From assembly GCA_902363675.1 (NCBI GenBank), contig CABJAV010000007.1:1-64000 (forward strand): a stretch of 64,000 bases of DNA, given 5' to 3'. Made by a program: the position numbers and the translations under genes. Positions 51,851-61,334 of the stretch are shown here, one piece after another (positions within the stretch are counted from its first letter, which is position 1; the number at the start of each line of letters is the position of its first letter). This DNA comes from Lachnospiraceae bacterium. Lineage in GTDB: Bacteria; Bacillota; Clostridia; Lachnospirales; Lachnospiraceae. The notes under the pieces were generated by a model that had not been told where the DNA came from, made no database searches, and was given only the letters and a program-made list of their open reading frames with translations.

Positions 51851-52549
51851 ATGGATGTCATGGAGAAACGAAGAAAAAGCGTCGGTAAACGATGGATCAT
51901 AACAATAATATTATGTGTGCTGGTTGTTGCTTTGGGCCTTTTCACCCGATGGAAAAACCGCCAGTTAGATCCTATCGATTATAAAGCGTCGTTGGAAAAG
52001 ACAGCTGCCGAAGTAAATGGAACATTTCTGACACTCCGGGATATGGCATTTTATGTGACTTACGAAGAGGCGGAAGTGGCGAAGCAGGCGATTGAATATG
52101 ACGAGGATGATCCGAAACATTACTGGAATACCCGGTTGAATGGTACCTACGTCAGAGTGGCAGCGCGCAATGCCGCAATACAGATGGCGATTCATGATGA
52201 ACTCTTTTATCAGATGGCGATGCAAGAAGGCATTGAACTGACTGACGAAGAGGAAAAATCGTATCGTATGACAGAACAGGATTTCTGGGGAGATATGGTA
52301 GATGCAGAGAAAGATGTTCGTCTCGGTGTGACGGAGAAAGATATTGCAGAGACGATGCATAAGATTGCATTGGCACAGAAATATCAGGAAATCTATGCTG
52401 CTCTTCAAAATGGCGAAAAGGATGATTACAATTTCTCGGAGAATGCATACAAGCAGCTTCTTGAGAAACAAAAATATAAAATTAATGAAAAAGTGTGGAA
52501 GCGGGTAAGCTTTGGCACAATTACCCTGGATTATCAGGAAGAAAATTAA
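51851..52549 (+). CDS. Membrane-anchored SurA_N-like protein
   Basis: A 232-residue protein with one N-terminal membrane helix (about 17-35) and an extracytoplasmic helical domain. AAEVNGTFLTLRDMAFYV and the following helices resemble the chaperone half of SurA/PrsA foldases, but no parvulin domain is present. It may assist folding of secreted proteins; this is inference. The ATG lies two bases after the hydrolase stop, so the genes are coupled; no strong ribosome site is seen. Confidence 0.65.
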   Translation: MDVMEKRRKSVGKRWIITIILCVLVVALGLFTRWKNRQLDPIDYKASLEKTAAEVNGTFLTLRDMAFYVTYEEAEVAKQAIEYDEDDPKHYWNTRLNGTYVRVAARNAAIQMAIHDELFYQMAMQEGIELTDEEEKSYRMTEQDFWGDMVDAEKDVRLGVTEKDIAETMHKIALAQKYQEIYAALQNGEKDDYNFSENAYKQLLEKQKYKINEKVWKRVSFGTITLDYQEEN

Positions 52550-52570
52550 ATAGGAAAGAAGAAAAGAATT

Positions 52571-53446
52571 ATGTCAGCAAAAATTGGTAGAAATGATCCA
52601 TGTTGGTGTGGAAGTGGTAAGAAGTACAAAGTGTGTCATGCGGCTTTCGATGATAAGATTGCGCATTTTGCACAGTTGGGACATCGGGTTCCGACAAGAG
52701 ATCTGATCAAGACACCAGACCAGATTGCAGGAATCAAGGAAAGTGCCAAGATTAATGTGGCCGTACTTGATTACATTGAGAAGAATATTCATGCAGGCAT
52801 GAATACAGCGGAAATTGACAAGATTGTTTATGATATGACAACAAGCATGGGAGGTATTCCGGCACCGCTCAACTACGAAGGTTATCCATACAGCGTATGT
52901 ACTTCTGTGAATGAGCAGGTGTGCCATGGTTTCCCTTCGGAAGATGTCATTCTCAAAGAAGGCGATATCATTAACGTGGACTGTTCCACCATTTTAAATG
53001 GATACTTTTCAGACTCCTCCCGTATGTTCTGTATCGGCGAGGTGAGTCTGGAGAAAAAGCGTCTCGTAGAAGTTACCAAGGAATGCGTGGAGCTTGGACT
53101 AAAAGAAGTAAAGCCATGGGGCTTTTTGGGAGATATGGGACAGGCGGTGCACGATCATGCATTTGCAAATGGATATACCGTTGTTCGTGAGATTGGCGGT
53201 CATGGCGTTGGACTTGAATTCCATGAGGAGCCATGGGTTGGATATAATTCCAAGCGTGGAACCGAGATGCTTCTCGTTCCGGGAATGATCTTTACGATTG
53301 AACCGATGGTAAATATGGGTGGCGCTGCCATCTACATAGATGAAGATAACGATTGGGAAGTATATACGGAAGATGGAAAGCCGTCTGCACAGTGGGAGAT
53401 TATGGTTCTCGTAACAGAAGACGGAGCCGAAGTACTTAGTTGGTAA
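52571..53446 (+). CDS. map: Methionine aminopeptidase with SEC-C zinc motif
   Basis: A 291-residue metalloprotease that removes initiator Met. An N-terminal SEC-C zinc knuckle (RNDPCWCGSGKKYKVCH) is followed by the M24 catalytic domain. Metal ligands lie in NVDCSTILNGYFSDSS, GGHGVGLEFHEEP and FTIEPMVN, plus the final Glu region. The His of the substrate pocket is in CHGFP. The SEC-C extension is common in clostridial map genes. GAAAGAAGAAAAG precedes the ATG. Confidence 0.93.
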   Translation: MSAKIGRNDPCWCGSGKKYKVCHAAFDDKIAHFAQLGHRVPTRDLIKTPDQIAGIKESAKINVAVLDYIEKNIHAGMNTAEIDKIVYDMTTSMGGIPAPLNYEGYPYSVCTSVNEQVCHGFPSEDVILKEGDIINVDCSTILNGYFSDSSRMFCIGEVSLEKKRLVEVTKECVELGLKEVKPWGFLGDMGQAVHDHAFANGYTVVREIGGHGVGLEFHEEPWVGYNSKRGTEMLLVPGMIFTIEPMVNMGGAAIYIDEDNDWEVYTEDGKPSAQWEIMVLVTEDGAEVLSW

Positions 53447-53515
53447 TTATGTATGGGCTGATGTTCCCGATACACATACTTTCGGAGAAAGTATGATACA
53501 TTAAGAGGAATAAAC

Positions 53516-54082
53516 ATGAAAGATTGTATGACAACTTTTACAGGATTGCAATTTAACGCATTTGAGCCGGAGGCAGACAAAATCCGCATTGAGGATATTG
53601 CACATGCATTGTCCATGATGGTGCGGGCCAACGGGCATTTTCCACAGTTTTTCTCTGTAGGACAGCATTGCATCCAGTGTGCGAGAGAAGCACTGGCACG
53701 AAATTATGTGCCGACAGTTGCACTTGCATGTCTGTTGCACGATGGAAGTGAAGCATATCTTGCGGATGTTACAAGACCTGTAAAAAAGAATATGACCATG
53801 TATCTGCAGATTGAAAGTCAGCTGCAGACAATGATATACGAACAGCTTCTTGGTTATGTGCCGGAAGGAGAAGAGGCAGAACTTGTAAAGAATATTGATG
53901 ATGCCTGCCTGTATTACGAATTTGATCATTTTATGAATGAGAAACTTTTTCCGGTAGAACCGGTTTTGATGAGTTCGCCAGAATATGAATTTCAGCCGAT
54001 GGCTGATGTGGAGAAAGAATTCCTTTCACTTTTTGAGGATTTAAAGAAGCGCATTGAGAAAGAAGCGCAGACGAATAATTAA
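53516..54082 (+). CDS. HD-domain phosphohydrolase (YfbR-like)
   Basis: A 188-residue metal-dependent phosphohydrolase. The His in VGQHC, the HD pair in LLHDGSEAYLADVTRP, and a later Asp in KNIDDACLYYE define the HD fold. Similar proteins act as 5'-deoxynucleotidases; the substrate is not proven. The DUF4317 gene starts 14 bp downstream with its own GGAAGAA site, so they are probably cotranscribed with map. Confidence 0.82.
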   Translation: MKDCMTTFTGLQFNAFEPEADKIRIEDIAHALSMMVRANGHFPQFFSVGQHCIQCAREALARNYVPTVALACLLHDGSEAYLADVTRPVKKNMTMYLQIESQLQTMIYEQLLGYVPEGEEAELVKNIDDACLYYEFDHFMNEKLFPVEPVLMSSPEYEFQPMADVEKEFLSLFEDLKKRIEKEAQTNN

Positions 54083-54096
54083 GAACAGGAAGAAAC

Positions 54097-55380
54097 ATGA
54101 ATAAAAAAGAAGTACTTGAATTAAAGAGAAGATTTAAAAAGGATGCAGCTACATTTACCCGTGTGTGCGGTTGCTATGTAGATGGAAATCACAACAAGAT
54201 CTGCAAGTTCGGAAATACATTTCTGAACCTGGAGGAAGATGAATATTACAAATATCTGGAGATTGCCAACAAGGCTTTGTCCGGCACATTGGGAAACAAC
54301 CTGTTGGAACTGAATTTCCCGATCGAGGAGGAAGAAGTCGGTGGACGTCAGCACATTCTTATGGCACTCCGTGCTTCCAAGCTGGAAGATGACAATCTGT
54401 TGGATACTTTTTATGATCTCGTGATCGATACCTATGATCATGCCGGCAATTATCTGATTGTTCTGTTCCATGATGCGTATGATGTTATGACCAGAACAAG
54501 CGATAACAATAACCTCGACGAATCAGAGGAAGTGTATGAATATTTGATCTGTGCGATCTGTCCGGTAGATTTGTCGAAACCGGGACTGGGATTTCTGGAA
54601 GAAGAACATCGCATTGGACCGCGTGTGCGTGACTGGGTGGTCGGAGCTGTGGATACTGCATTTTTGTTTCCGGCATTTAATGACCGCAGCACAGATATTC
54701 ATTCAACATTATTCTATACGAAGAATACCAAGGAGCCACATTCCGAATTTATGGCAAACGGACTTGGTTGCGGCATTGAGCGTACAGCAACGGAGCAGAA
54801 GATGGCGTTCCATTCTATTGTCCGCAATGTTCTTGGCGCAGAGGATGAGCATACAGATGAAGTGCTTTTGGATATGCAGCAGAACCTCAGTGAAATGATT
54901 GATGAGTTTGATGAAACGCACGACGAGGATGAAGTGTTTGTACTTGATAAACAGGTTGTAAATAAACTGCTTACCGACAGCAATGTTTCTGAGGAGAAAG
55001 CTGCACGTATTGAGAAGTCGGTAGATGAGGCATTTGGTGAAAAGCCTCCGGTGGCAGAACATGTCATTGATGCAAAAGCTTTGGCGCAGAATGAACTTCG
55101 TGTTGAAAAGATGGCTTTGGAAGATCAGGTTGGCACCTTGACAGTGCAGCTTACCGAAAAGGACGAGGCGCTTGCGGAGCGCACCTCCCAGCTGATTGAA
55201 AAGCAGGAAGAAATCGACAATTATATTGCCGAGACAAAGACATATGATGTGGTACTGCGCGTGAAGCCGGAGAAGGCATCACAGATCAAGTCGCAGGTGA
55301 TCAATGGACAGAAATGTCTGGTAATCCCAATGAACGAGGATGAACATGCCACAATCAATGGTGTGAACACGACGGTGTAG
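54097..55380 (+). CDS. DUF4317 protein
   Basis: A 427-residue soluble protein of the DUF4317 family, seen mainly in clostridia. It opens MNKKEVLELKRRFKKDAATFTRVCGCYVDGN-like and continues as a single long domain. A helical Glu-rich coil lies at about 320-380 (EDQVGTLTVQLTEKDEALAER), then a short C-terminal strand region. The function is unknown. Confidence 0.85.
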   Translation: MNKKEVLELKRRFKKDAATFTRVCGCYVDGNHNKICKFGNTFLNLEEDEYYKYLEIANKALSGTLGNNLLELNFPIEEEEVGGRQHILMALRASKLEDDNLLDTFYDLVIDTYDHAGNYLIVLFHDAYDVMTRTSDNNNLDESEEVYEYLICAICPVDLSKPGLGFLEEEHRIGPRVRDWVVGAVDTAFLFPAFNDRSTDIHSTLFYTKNTKEPHSEFMANGLGCGIERTATEQKMAFHSIVRNVLGAEDEHTDEVLLDMQQNLSEMIDEFDETHDEDEVFVLDKQVVNKLLTDSNVSEEKAARIEKSVDEAFGEKPPVAEHVIDAKALAQNELRVEKMALEDQVGTLTVQLTEKDEALAERTSQLIEKQEEIDNYIAETKTYDVVLRVKPEKASQIKSQVINGQKCLVIPMNEDEHATINGVNTTV

Positions 55381-55486
55381 TTGAAAAGAAAAATTTTAAA
55401 TAAAGTAGGCATTTGGAATGAAATCGATCCCTTTCTGTGCTATCATAAATCTATTGGATTATGATACATGGAAAGGGGCTTTTTTT

Positions 55487-58273
55487 ATGGGCAGAAAAAA
55501 TCCCGCAAAAAATATAAATATCGGTCTGCTGGCGCATGTCGATGCCGGAAAAACCACACTGTCGGAGGCACTGTTATATGCCACCGGGCAGATCCGCGCG
55601 CTGGGGCGTGTGGACCATCAGGATGCATTTCTGGATACGGATGCGCAGGAGCGGGCGCGTGGAATTACGATTTTTTCCAAGCAGGCGCGACTTCGGCTGC
55701 AACCGACGAATGAGAATTCACATGGTGAACAGACAATAGGTGTGGAAGTGCCCCCTCGCGGAGCTCAGCGGCAATCGCAACCGACGAATGAAAATTTGCA
55801 TAGCAAATCGTCGGTTGGTATAACAATTCTGGATACGCCGGGACATGTGGATTTCTCTGCGGAGATGGAGCGCACGTTGCAGGTGCTCGACTATGCAATC
55901 CTTGTTATCAGCGGAACCGACGGCGTGCAGGGACATACGCGGACGCTCTGGCGGCTCCTGAGGCATTATAACATCCCGACTTTTTTGTTTGTCAACAAGA
56001 TGGATCTGCCGGGTGCGGACAAAGAAGCCGTGCAGCAGCAGTTAAAAACGGAACTGTCCGATGGATGTGTGGATTTTACGAAAGACAGCGGGGAAGCATT
56101 TTTCGAGGAAGCAGCGATGGGAAGCGAAGCACTGCTGGATGAGTATATGGAGCAGGGCAGCATTGCAGAGGAGCATCTGGCGCATGCGGTGGCAAAGCGT
56201 GAACTGTTTCCGTGCTACTATGGCTCGGCGCTCAAAGTGGAGGGTGTGAAAGAACTGCTTGCAGGCTTTGCAAAATACCACAGGGCACCGGAGTATGAAG
56301 ACGAATTTTCTGCCCGTGTATACAAGATCGGCAGAGATGCAAAAGGAGCGCGGCTGACCTATCTGAAAGTGACCGGAGGCACGCTGCATGTCAAAGACCG
56401 GATTTCCTATGATGGTCTGGAGGAAAAAGTCGACCAGATCCGCCTGTATTCCGGAGAAAAATTTGAGACTGCGGAGGCGGTGGAGGCCGGGGAAGTCTGT
56501 GCTGTGACCGGACTTACCACAACCATACCGGGACAGGGACTCGGCGCGCAGCAGGAGAGCAGTGTGCCGGTACTCGAGCCGGTGCTTAACTACCGGATCT
56601 ATCTGCCGAACGAAGTGAATGCCGTGGAGATGATGGAAAAATTAAAGCAGCTTGAGGAGGAAGATCCACAGCTTCATATCCTCTGGAATGAGCAGCTGCA
56701 GGAAATTCATGTGCAGATGATGGGACAGGTGCAGATCGAAGTCTTGACACAGTTGATCAAAGAGCGTTTTGGTGTTGTGGTTGTCTTTGGACAGGGCAAC
56801 ATTGTATACAAAGAGACGATTGCAAAGCCGGTGGAGGGTGTGGGACATTTTGAGCCGCTGCGCCACTATGCGGAAGTGCATCTGCTGCTGGAGCCGGGGG
56901 AACCGGGAAGCGGAATCGAGGTGGCAAGCGCGTGCAGCGAGGATGTGCTCGACCTCAACTGGCAGCGGCTGATCGCAACACATATTATGGAGCGGGAACA
57001 TCCGGGCGTACTGACCGGATCAGCACTCACCGATGTAAAAATCACGATTTTAAGCGGACGTGCCCATATCAAACATACCGAGGGCGGCGATTTCCGGCAG
57101 GCAACTTACCGTGCGATCCGGCAGGGGTTAAAGAGCACGGAAAGCGTGCTGTTAGAACCAGTGTATGCGTTTACACTCGAAGTGCCGCAGGAGATGGTCG
57201 GCCGTGCCATGACCGACTTAAAGCAGCGTGCAGGCAAGTTTGATTCGCCGGAATTTGGCACCGGAAACGGCATGGACTATGCTGTGCTGCAGGGCACGGT
57301 TCCGGTTGCGACGATGCAGGACTACAGCAGTGAGGTGCATGCGTATACTCGAGGACTCGGGCATCTGACACTGGAACTTTCCGGCTATGATGTTTGTCAC
57401 AACAGTGAGGAAGTGATCGCAGAAACCGGGTACGACAGTGAAGCGGATACGGCAAATCCGACCGGATCGGTATTCTGTGCGCACGGTGCCGGATTTATCG
57501 TGCCGTGGGATCAGGTGGATGCGTATATGCATCTGCCGCGACAGTTTGTACCGGAAGAGGAAACCCAAACACCTGCGGACGGGCGCAGTTATGAGACCGA
57601 CGGGCAGAGTTTTGGTCCGGTGCACCGGCAGCAGTCTTCCGGCAAGACCGGCTGGGAACTGGATCAGGAGCTGCAGCAGATTTATGCCCGTGAGTTTGGC
57701 ATGAGCCGCGAAGATATGGAAGATCAGGAACGGCGCAAGTGGCTGAAAAAGAGATCCGATGCGCCGAAGCCGAATGTGGTAAAATACGATAAGAAAGGCA
57801 ATCCGATCTATCCGGCGAAGGGACCGCAGGAAGAATATCTGATCGTGGACGGTTACAATATTATTTTTGCATGGAAAGACTTAAATGAACTTTCCCGTGT
57901 CAATATTGATTCCGCAAGGGACAAGCTTTTAGATATTTTAAGCAATTATCAGGGATACAAGAACTGCCCGGTGCTGGTGGTGTTTGATGCCTATAAGCGC
58001 AAGGAACATCCGGGTGCCAAAAGCAAATATCACAATCTGGATGTGGTCTATACGAAAACCGATGAGACCGCAGATGCGTTTATCGAGCGCACCGTGCATG
58101 AGATCGGGCACAAGTACCGCGTCACAGTTGCGACAAATGACGGGCTGGAACAGCTTACGGTCATGAGTCAGGGCGCGTTGCGCATGTCGGCGGACAATCT
58201 CCGGGAGGAGATTGAGCGGCTGAGCCGGCTGGAGTATGAAAATTATCTGGCAAGCCAGAAGCAATCAAAATAA
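55487..58273 (+). CDS. Tet(M)-like translation GTPase fused to Rae1/YacP NYN nuclease
   Basis: A 928-residue fusion. Residues 1-680 follow the EF-G/ribosomal-protection plan: G1 AHVDAGKTT (16-24), switch I RGIT (58-61), G3 DTPGH (116-120), G4 NKMD, then domains II to V ending YTRGLGHLTLELSGY. After a linker, residues about 782-925 are a YacP/Rae1 NYN nuclease with the acidic residues in LIVDGYN, VVFDAY, DETAD and ATND, plus QGALRMSA. Rae1 is a ribosome-dependent A-site mRNA nuclease in Bacillus. A combined ribosome-remodelling and mRNA-cutting enzyme is inferred; drug resistance is not shown. ATG 55487 is used (GGAAAGGGG upstream). Confidence 0.85.
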   Translation: MGRKNPAKNINIGLLAHVDAGKTTLSEALLYATGQIRALGRVDHQDAFLDTDAQERARGITIFSKQARLRLQPTNENSHGEQTIGVEVPPRGAQRQSQPTNENLHSKSSVGITILDTPGHVDFSAEMERTLQVLDYAILVISGTDGVQGHTRTLWRLLRHYNIPTFLFVNKMDLPGADKEAVQQQLKTELSDGCVDFTKDSGEAFFEEAAMGSEALLDEYMEQGSIAEEHLAHAVAKRELFPCYYGSALKVEGVKELLAGFAKYHRAPEYEDEFSARVYKIGRDAKGARLTYLKVTGGTLHVKDRISYDGLEEKVDQIRLYSGEKFETAEAVEAGEVCAVTGLTTTIPGQGLGAQQESSVPVLEPVLNYRIYLPNEVNAVEMMEKLKQLEEEDPQLHILWNEQLQEIHVQMMGQVQIEVLTQLIKERFGVVVVFGQGNIVYKETIAKPVEGVGHFEPLRHYAEVHLLLEPGEPGSGIEVASACSEDVLDLNWQRLIATHIMEREHPGVLTGSALTDVKITILSGRAHIKHTEGGDFRQATYRAIRQGLKSTESVLLEPVYAFTLEVPQEMVGRAMTDLKQRAGKFDSPEFGTGNGMDYAVLQGTVPVATMQDYSSEVHAYTRGLGHLTLELSGYDVCHNSEEVIAETGYDSEADTANPTGSVFCAHGAGFIVPWDQVDAYMHLPRQFVPEEETQTPADGRSYETDGQSFGPVHRQQSSGKTGWELDQELQQIYAREFGMSREDMEDQERRKWLKKRSDAPKPNVVKYDKKGNPIYPAKGPQEEYLIVDGYNIIFAWKDLNELSRVNIDSARDKLLDILSNYQGYKNCPVLVVFDAYKRKEHPGAKSKYHNLDVVYTKTDETADAFIERTVHEIGHKYRVTVATNDGLEQLTVMSQGALRMSADNLREEIERLSRLEYENYLASQKQSK
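55697..55818 (+). repeat. Palindromic repeat insertion within the GTPase gene
   Basis: CAACCGACGAATGA occurs at 55700-55713 and 55778-55791, and its inverse TCGTCGGTTG at 55808-55817. Each copy is followed by a small dyad (TTCACatgGTGAA and ATTTGCatAGCAAAT). The block adds about 41 codons in frame between switch I and the DTPGH motif, where related GTPases have only a few residues. Confidence 0.75.
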
Positions 58274-58367
58274 TAGTTCAAAAAGTGTAAAAGAAGACAA
58301 GACGATAATTAAAAATTGTCTGTGAAAATATAGCATAGAAATATTTGAAAAACAGGAGGAAAATAAA

Positions 58368-59561
58368 ATGTTCGTAGCAGAAGATATGTATCAATTAGGA
58401 AGCCAGCGTTCGGCAATTCGTGAATTATTTGAGTATGGTAAGCAGCGCGCGGCAGTTGTGGGAGCGGAAAATGTCTATGATTTTTCCCTCGGAAATCCGA
58501 CCGTACCGGCGCCGGACTGCGTCAATGAGACCATACGTGACCTGACACAGAAACTTGATTCTATTTCCTTGCACGGATATACTTCTGCACAGGGAGATAT
58601 CGAGACGAGACAGGCAATCGCAGATTACCTGAACAAGACGTATGAGACTGCGTTTTCGGCAGACAACTTTTACCTGACCATGGGAGCAGCAGCTTCTTTG
58701 TCCGTATGTTTCCGTGCACTTACCACTTCACCGGAAGATGAATTCATCACGATCGCACCGTTTTTCCCGGAGTACCGCGTGTTTGTGGAATCCAACGGTG
58801 CAAAGCTTGTTGTGGTACCGCCGCACACCAGCGATTTCCAGATTGATTTTGAAGCCCTGGAAAAAGCAATCAGCGCACACACCAAAGGCGTGATCATCAA
58901 CTCCCCGAACAACCCGTCCGGAGCTGTTTATTCGAAAGAGACGATCCAGAAACTTGCCGCACTTCTGACAAAAAAATCCGAAGAAAACGGCACACCAATC
59001 TTTATTCTTGCGGATGAACCGTACCGCGAGATCGCATACGATGGCGTGGAAGTACCGTATGTGACAAAATATTATGCAAACACACTGGTATGCTATTCCT
59101 ACAGCAAATCTCTGTCACTGCCGGGCGAGCGTATCGGCTACGTGATCGTGCCGGATGAAGTGACCGAGAATAAAACCGTCTATGCGGCAATCGCCGGAGC
59201 CGGCCGTGCGCTGGGCTATGTCTGTGCACCGAGCATGTTTCAGAAAGTGATTGCAGCCTGTGTCGGCAACACCGGGGATATTGAATTGTATAAGAAAAAC
59301 CGCGATCTGCTCTACGATGGACTGACAAAGATCGGTTATGAATGCTTTAAGCCACAGGGCGCTTTTTACATGTTTGTCAAAGCATTGGAGCCGGACGCAG
59401 ATGCATTCTGCGAGCGCGCTAAGGAGCAGGATCTTCTGATTGTATCTGCGACCGGATTCGGCTGCCCGGGATATGCGCGTGTGTCCTACTGTGTGGATTA
59501 TGATATGATCGAGCGGTCTTTTACAGCGTTTGAAAAATTATATAAGAGTTATCAGGGATAG
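58368..59561 (+). CDS. PLP-dependent aminotransferase class I/II
   Basis: A 397-residue fold-type I aminotransferase. It shows FSLGNPTVPAP, HGYTSAQGDIETRQAIADYL, the cofactor residues NSPNNPSG and ADEPYREIAYDG, the PLP lysine in YSYSKSLSLPGERIGY, and the C-terminal Arg in YARVSYC. It probably transaminates an amino acid such as aspartate or alanine; the exact one is unknown. AGGAGG precedes the ATG. Confidence 0.9.
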   Translation: MFVAEDMYQLGSQRSAIRELFEYGKQRAAVVGAENVYDFSLGNPTVPAPDCVNETIRDLTQKLDSISLHGYTSAQGDIETRQAIADYLNKTYETAFSADNFYLTMGAAASLSVCFRALTTSPEDEFITIAPFFPEYRVFVESNGAKLVVVPPHTSDFQIDFEALEKAISAHTKGVIINSPNNPSGAVYSKETIQKLAALLTKKSEENGTPIFILADEPYREIAYDGVEVPYVTKYYANTLVCYSYSKSLSLPGERIGYVIVPDEVTENKTVYAAIAGAGRALGYVCAPSMFQKVIAACVGNTGDIELYKKNRDLLYDGLTKIGYECFKPQGAFYMFVKALEPDADAFCERAKEQDLLIVSATGFGCPGYARVSYCVDYDMIERSFTAFEKLYKSYQG

Positions 59562-59644
59562 AGGCTTTATACCTCTATCTCCTGAATCGTGTTAAGGTCA
59601 ATGGTTTCGCTGAAAATCTGGTTAGAAAATATGGAGTGAAAAAT

Positions 59645-59926
59645 ATGTCAGAAAGTAAAATAAGAGAACATATTCGATTTACCGGATATGTACAGGGCGT
59701 AGGCTTTCGGTACCGCCTGTCCCATCTGGCACAGCGCTACGGTGTGACCGGCTGGGTACGAAATGAATATGATGGTTCGGTCAGTGCCGAGTTGCAGGGA
59801 TTACCGGAGGAGATTGATCAGATCATCCAGCAGCTGCAGCAGGACCGGTATATTGAAATCCAGGGTATGGATCGAAGAAAAATTTCGATGGAGGAAACAG
59901 AATATAGTTTTCAGGTGAGGTATTAG
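59645..59926 (+). CDS. acyP: Acylphosphatase
   Basis: A 93-residue enzyme that hydrolyses acyl phosphates. The signature GYVQGVGFRYRL gives the catalytic Arg, and GWVRNEYDGSV the catalytic Asn. ATG 59645 has GGAG eight bases upstream; a GTG at 59636 overlaps that site. The YdcF gene starts three bases after the stop. Confidence 0.92.
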   Translation: MSESKIREHIRFTGYVQGVGFRYRLSHLAQRYGVTGWVRNEYDGSVSAELQGLPEEIDQIIQQLQQDRYIEIQGMDRRKISMEETEYSFQVRY

Positions 59927-59929
59927 GAG

Positions 59930-60673
59930 ATGAAAAAGAAATCAGTGGCATTTTGGATATTTTTCATATTGGCAGTTATTTGTATCATTTACGCAGTAAT
60001 TGTGCGTTCGACAGGTTCCGGGACGAGCTTTTTCCTGATGTGGGTAGGGATCGGAATTGTTCTGTTGTTTTTGGGAATTTCATTTCGGATGGAATTCTGG
60101 AAGAAAGTACCGCATGTGGTAAAGGGCAGCGGTATGGTCGTTGTGTGCATCGGAATCGTTTCTTTTGTTCTTGTGGAAGGATGTGTTATCAGCCAGATGC
60201 ATGCGAAGGGGAAAGCCGGATTGGATTACATTATTGTTCTTGGTGCGCAGGTGCGTGAAAATGGACCGAGTCCTGTATTAAAATATCGTCTGGATAAGGC
60301 TGTGGAGTATCTGGAAGAAAATCCTGATACGATCTGCATTGTTTCCGGAGGACAGGGAAAGAACGAACCATGGTCGGAAGCCGAGGGCATGGCACAATAT
60401 TTAAAAAAGCAGGGAATCGGCGAGAATCGTATCCGTCTGGAAGATCAGTCACTGACGACAGAACAGAATGTTACAAACAGTCAGAAACTGATGGAAGAAG
60501 GAGCTTCGGTCGGAATTGTAACAAATGATTTTCATGTGTTCCGTGCAAAACAGATTGCAAAGAAATATGGATTGAAAGATGCATGCGGAATCGCAGCGGG
60601 ATCTTCACCATTGTATTTGCCAAATAATATGTTGCGGGAGTTTTTTGCAGAGATCAAGTTTTTGGTTTTTTAA
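59930..60673 (+). CDS. YdcF/DUF218 family membrane protein
   Basis: A 247-residue protein with three N-terminal membrane helices and a DUF218 domain: DYIIVLGAQVRENGPSPVLKYRLD, IVSGGQGKNEPWSEAEGMAQYL, LEDQSLTTEQNV and VTNDFHVFRAKQIA. Relatives (SanA, ElyC) act in envelope maintenance, possibly on lipid carriers. The ATG follows TTAGGAG three bases after acyP. Confidence 0.87.
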   Translation: MKKKSVAFWIFFILAVICIIYAVIVRSTGSGTSFFLMWVGIGIVLLFLGISFRMEFWKKVPHVVKGSGMVVVCIGIVSFVLVEGCVISQMHAKGKAGLDYIIVLGAQVRENGPSPVLKYRLDKAVEYLEENPDTICIVSGGQGKNEPWSEAEGMAQYLKKQGIGENRIRLEDQSLTTEQNVTNSQKLMEEGASVGIVTNDFHVFRAKQIAKKYGLKDACGIAAGSSPLYLPNNMLREFFAEIKFLVF

Positions 60674-60719
60674 AAGTGTTTTTAGTACTGTTTTTCTTTC
60701 AGATATTTTTAATTCCTTT

Positions 60720-60775
60720 GAAAAAGTAATACCAGTTCGATTATTTATTTTCGATTGGTACTACTTTTTCTTTAT
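60720..60775 (+). terminator. Rho-independent terminator
   Basis: AAAAAGTAATACCAGTTCGA and TTCGATTGGTACTACTTTTT form a long hairpin around a 9-base AT loop. Confidence 0.85.
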
Positions 60776-60811
60776 ATTGAGTCAAATTTTTCTGTAAAAG
60801 CGGTGTTTCTG

Positions 60812-60841
60812 TTGACAAAAAATATTGGGGTTTGTTACATT
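60812..60841 (+). promoter_or_regulatory. Distal promoter before higBA
   Basis: TTGACA at 60812-60817 and TACATT at 60836-60841 with an 18-base spacer. It lies 130 bp before the toxin gene. Nothing else is recognised between 60842 and 60929. Confidence 0.5.
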
Positions 60842-60929
60842 TATATCATTCATTAATTTATAGAATTTTGGAAGACATATCAAGAGGAGTTCCCTCAAGA
60901 TTCCAAGAAACGTGATATTTTAAAAGTAC

Positions 60930-60959
60930 TTGACACAACCCTATTGAATAGGGTAATTT
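60930..60959 (+). promoter_or_regulatory. higBA promoter with internal operator
   Basis: TTGACA at 60930-60935 is followed by the palindrome CCCTATT-g-AATAGGG (60939-60953), with GTAATT or TAATTT as -10. The palindrome fills the spacer, the usual place for an autorepressing antitoxin. Confidence 0.7.
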
Positions 60960-60971
60960 GAAAGGAGAAGG

Positions 60972-61334
60972 ATGTTTCGAACATTTATACAAACGCGCGA
61001 GTTTTCAAAAAATTGGGATAAACTTGGGTTTCGAGATGAGGATTTAAGAAAATTGGAATTGACTTTGTTAGAAAATCCAGATGCATTTCCCGTTATGCAG
61101 GGAACGGGAGGGTTACGGAAAATTAGGGTTTCGCGTGAAAATGAAGGAAAGAGTGGGGGCGCTCGTGTCTGTTATGTGGATTTTGTTGTTGAAAAGGTTA
61201 TTTATTTGATAACTGTATATCCTAAAAATCAGAAGGACAATTTGACGCAGACAGAATGTAATAATATCAAAAAAATGATACAACAGTTGAAATTAAATTT
61301 ATCATTGTGGAACAGAAAGGAGACGGATGTATGA
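60972..61334 (+). CDS. higB: HigB/RelE-type toxin
   Basis: A 120-residue RelE/ParE-superfamily protein. It opens FRTFIQTREFSKNWDKLGF, continues with a Leu-rich helix pair and the strand block TGGLRKIRVSRENEGKSGGARVCYVDFV, and closes IYLITVYPKNQKDNL. Homologues cleave mRNA on the ribosome. The toxin-first order is that of higBA. AAAGGAG precedes the ATG; the stop overlaps the antitoxin ATG (ATGA). Confidence 0.85.
   Translation: MFRTFIQTREFSKNWDKLGFRDEDLRKLELTLLENPDAFPVMQGTGGLRKIRVSRENEGKSGGARVCYVDFVVEKVIYLITVYPKNQKDNLTQTECNNIKKMIQQLKLNLSLWNRKETDV

Noticed and set aside
55487..58273. A plain acquired tetracycline-resistance gene
   Set aside because: The C-terminal NYN nuclease, divergent sequence and housekeeping surroundings argue for a chromosomal translation factor; no mobile-element genes flank it.
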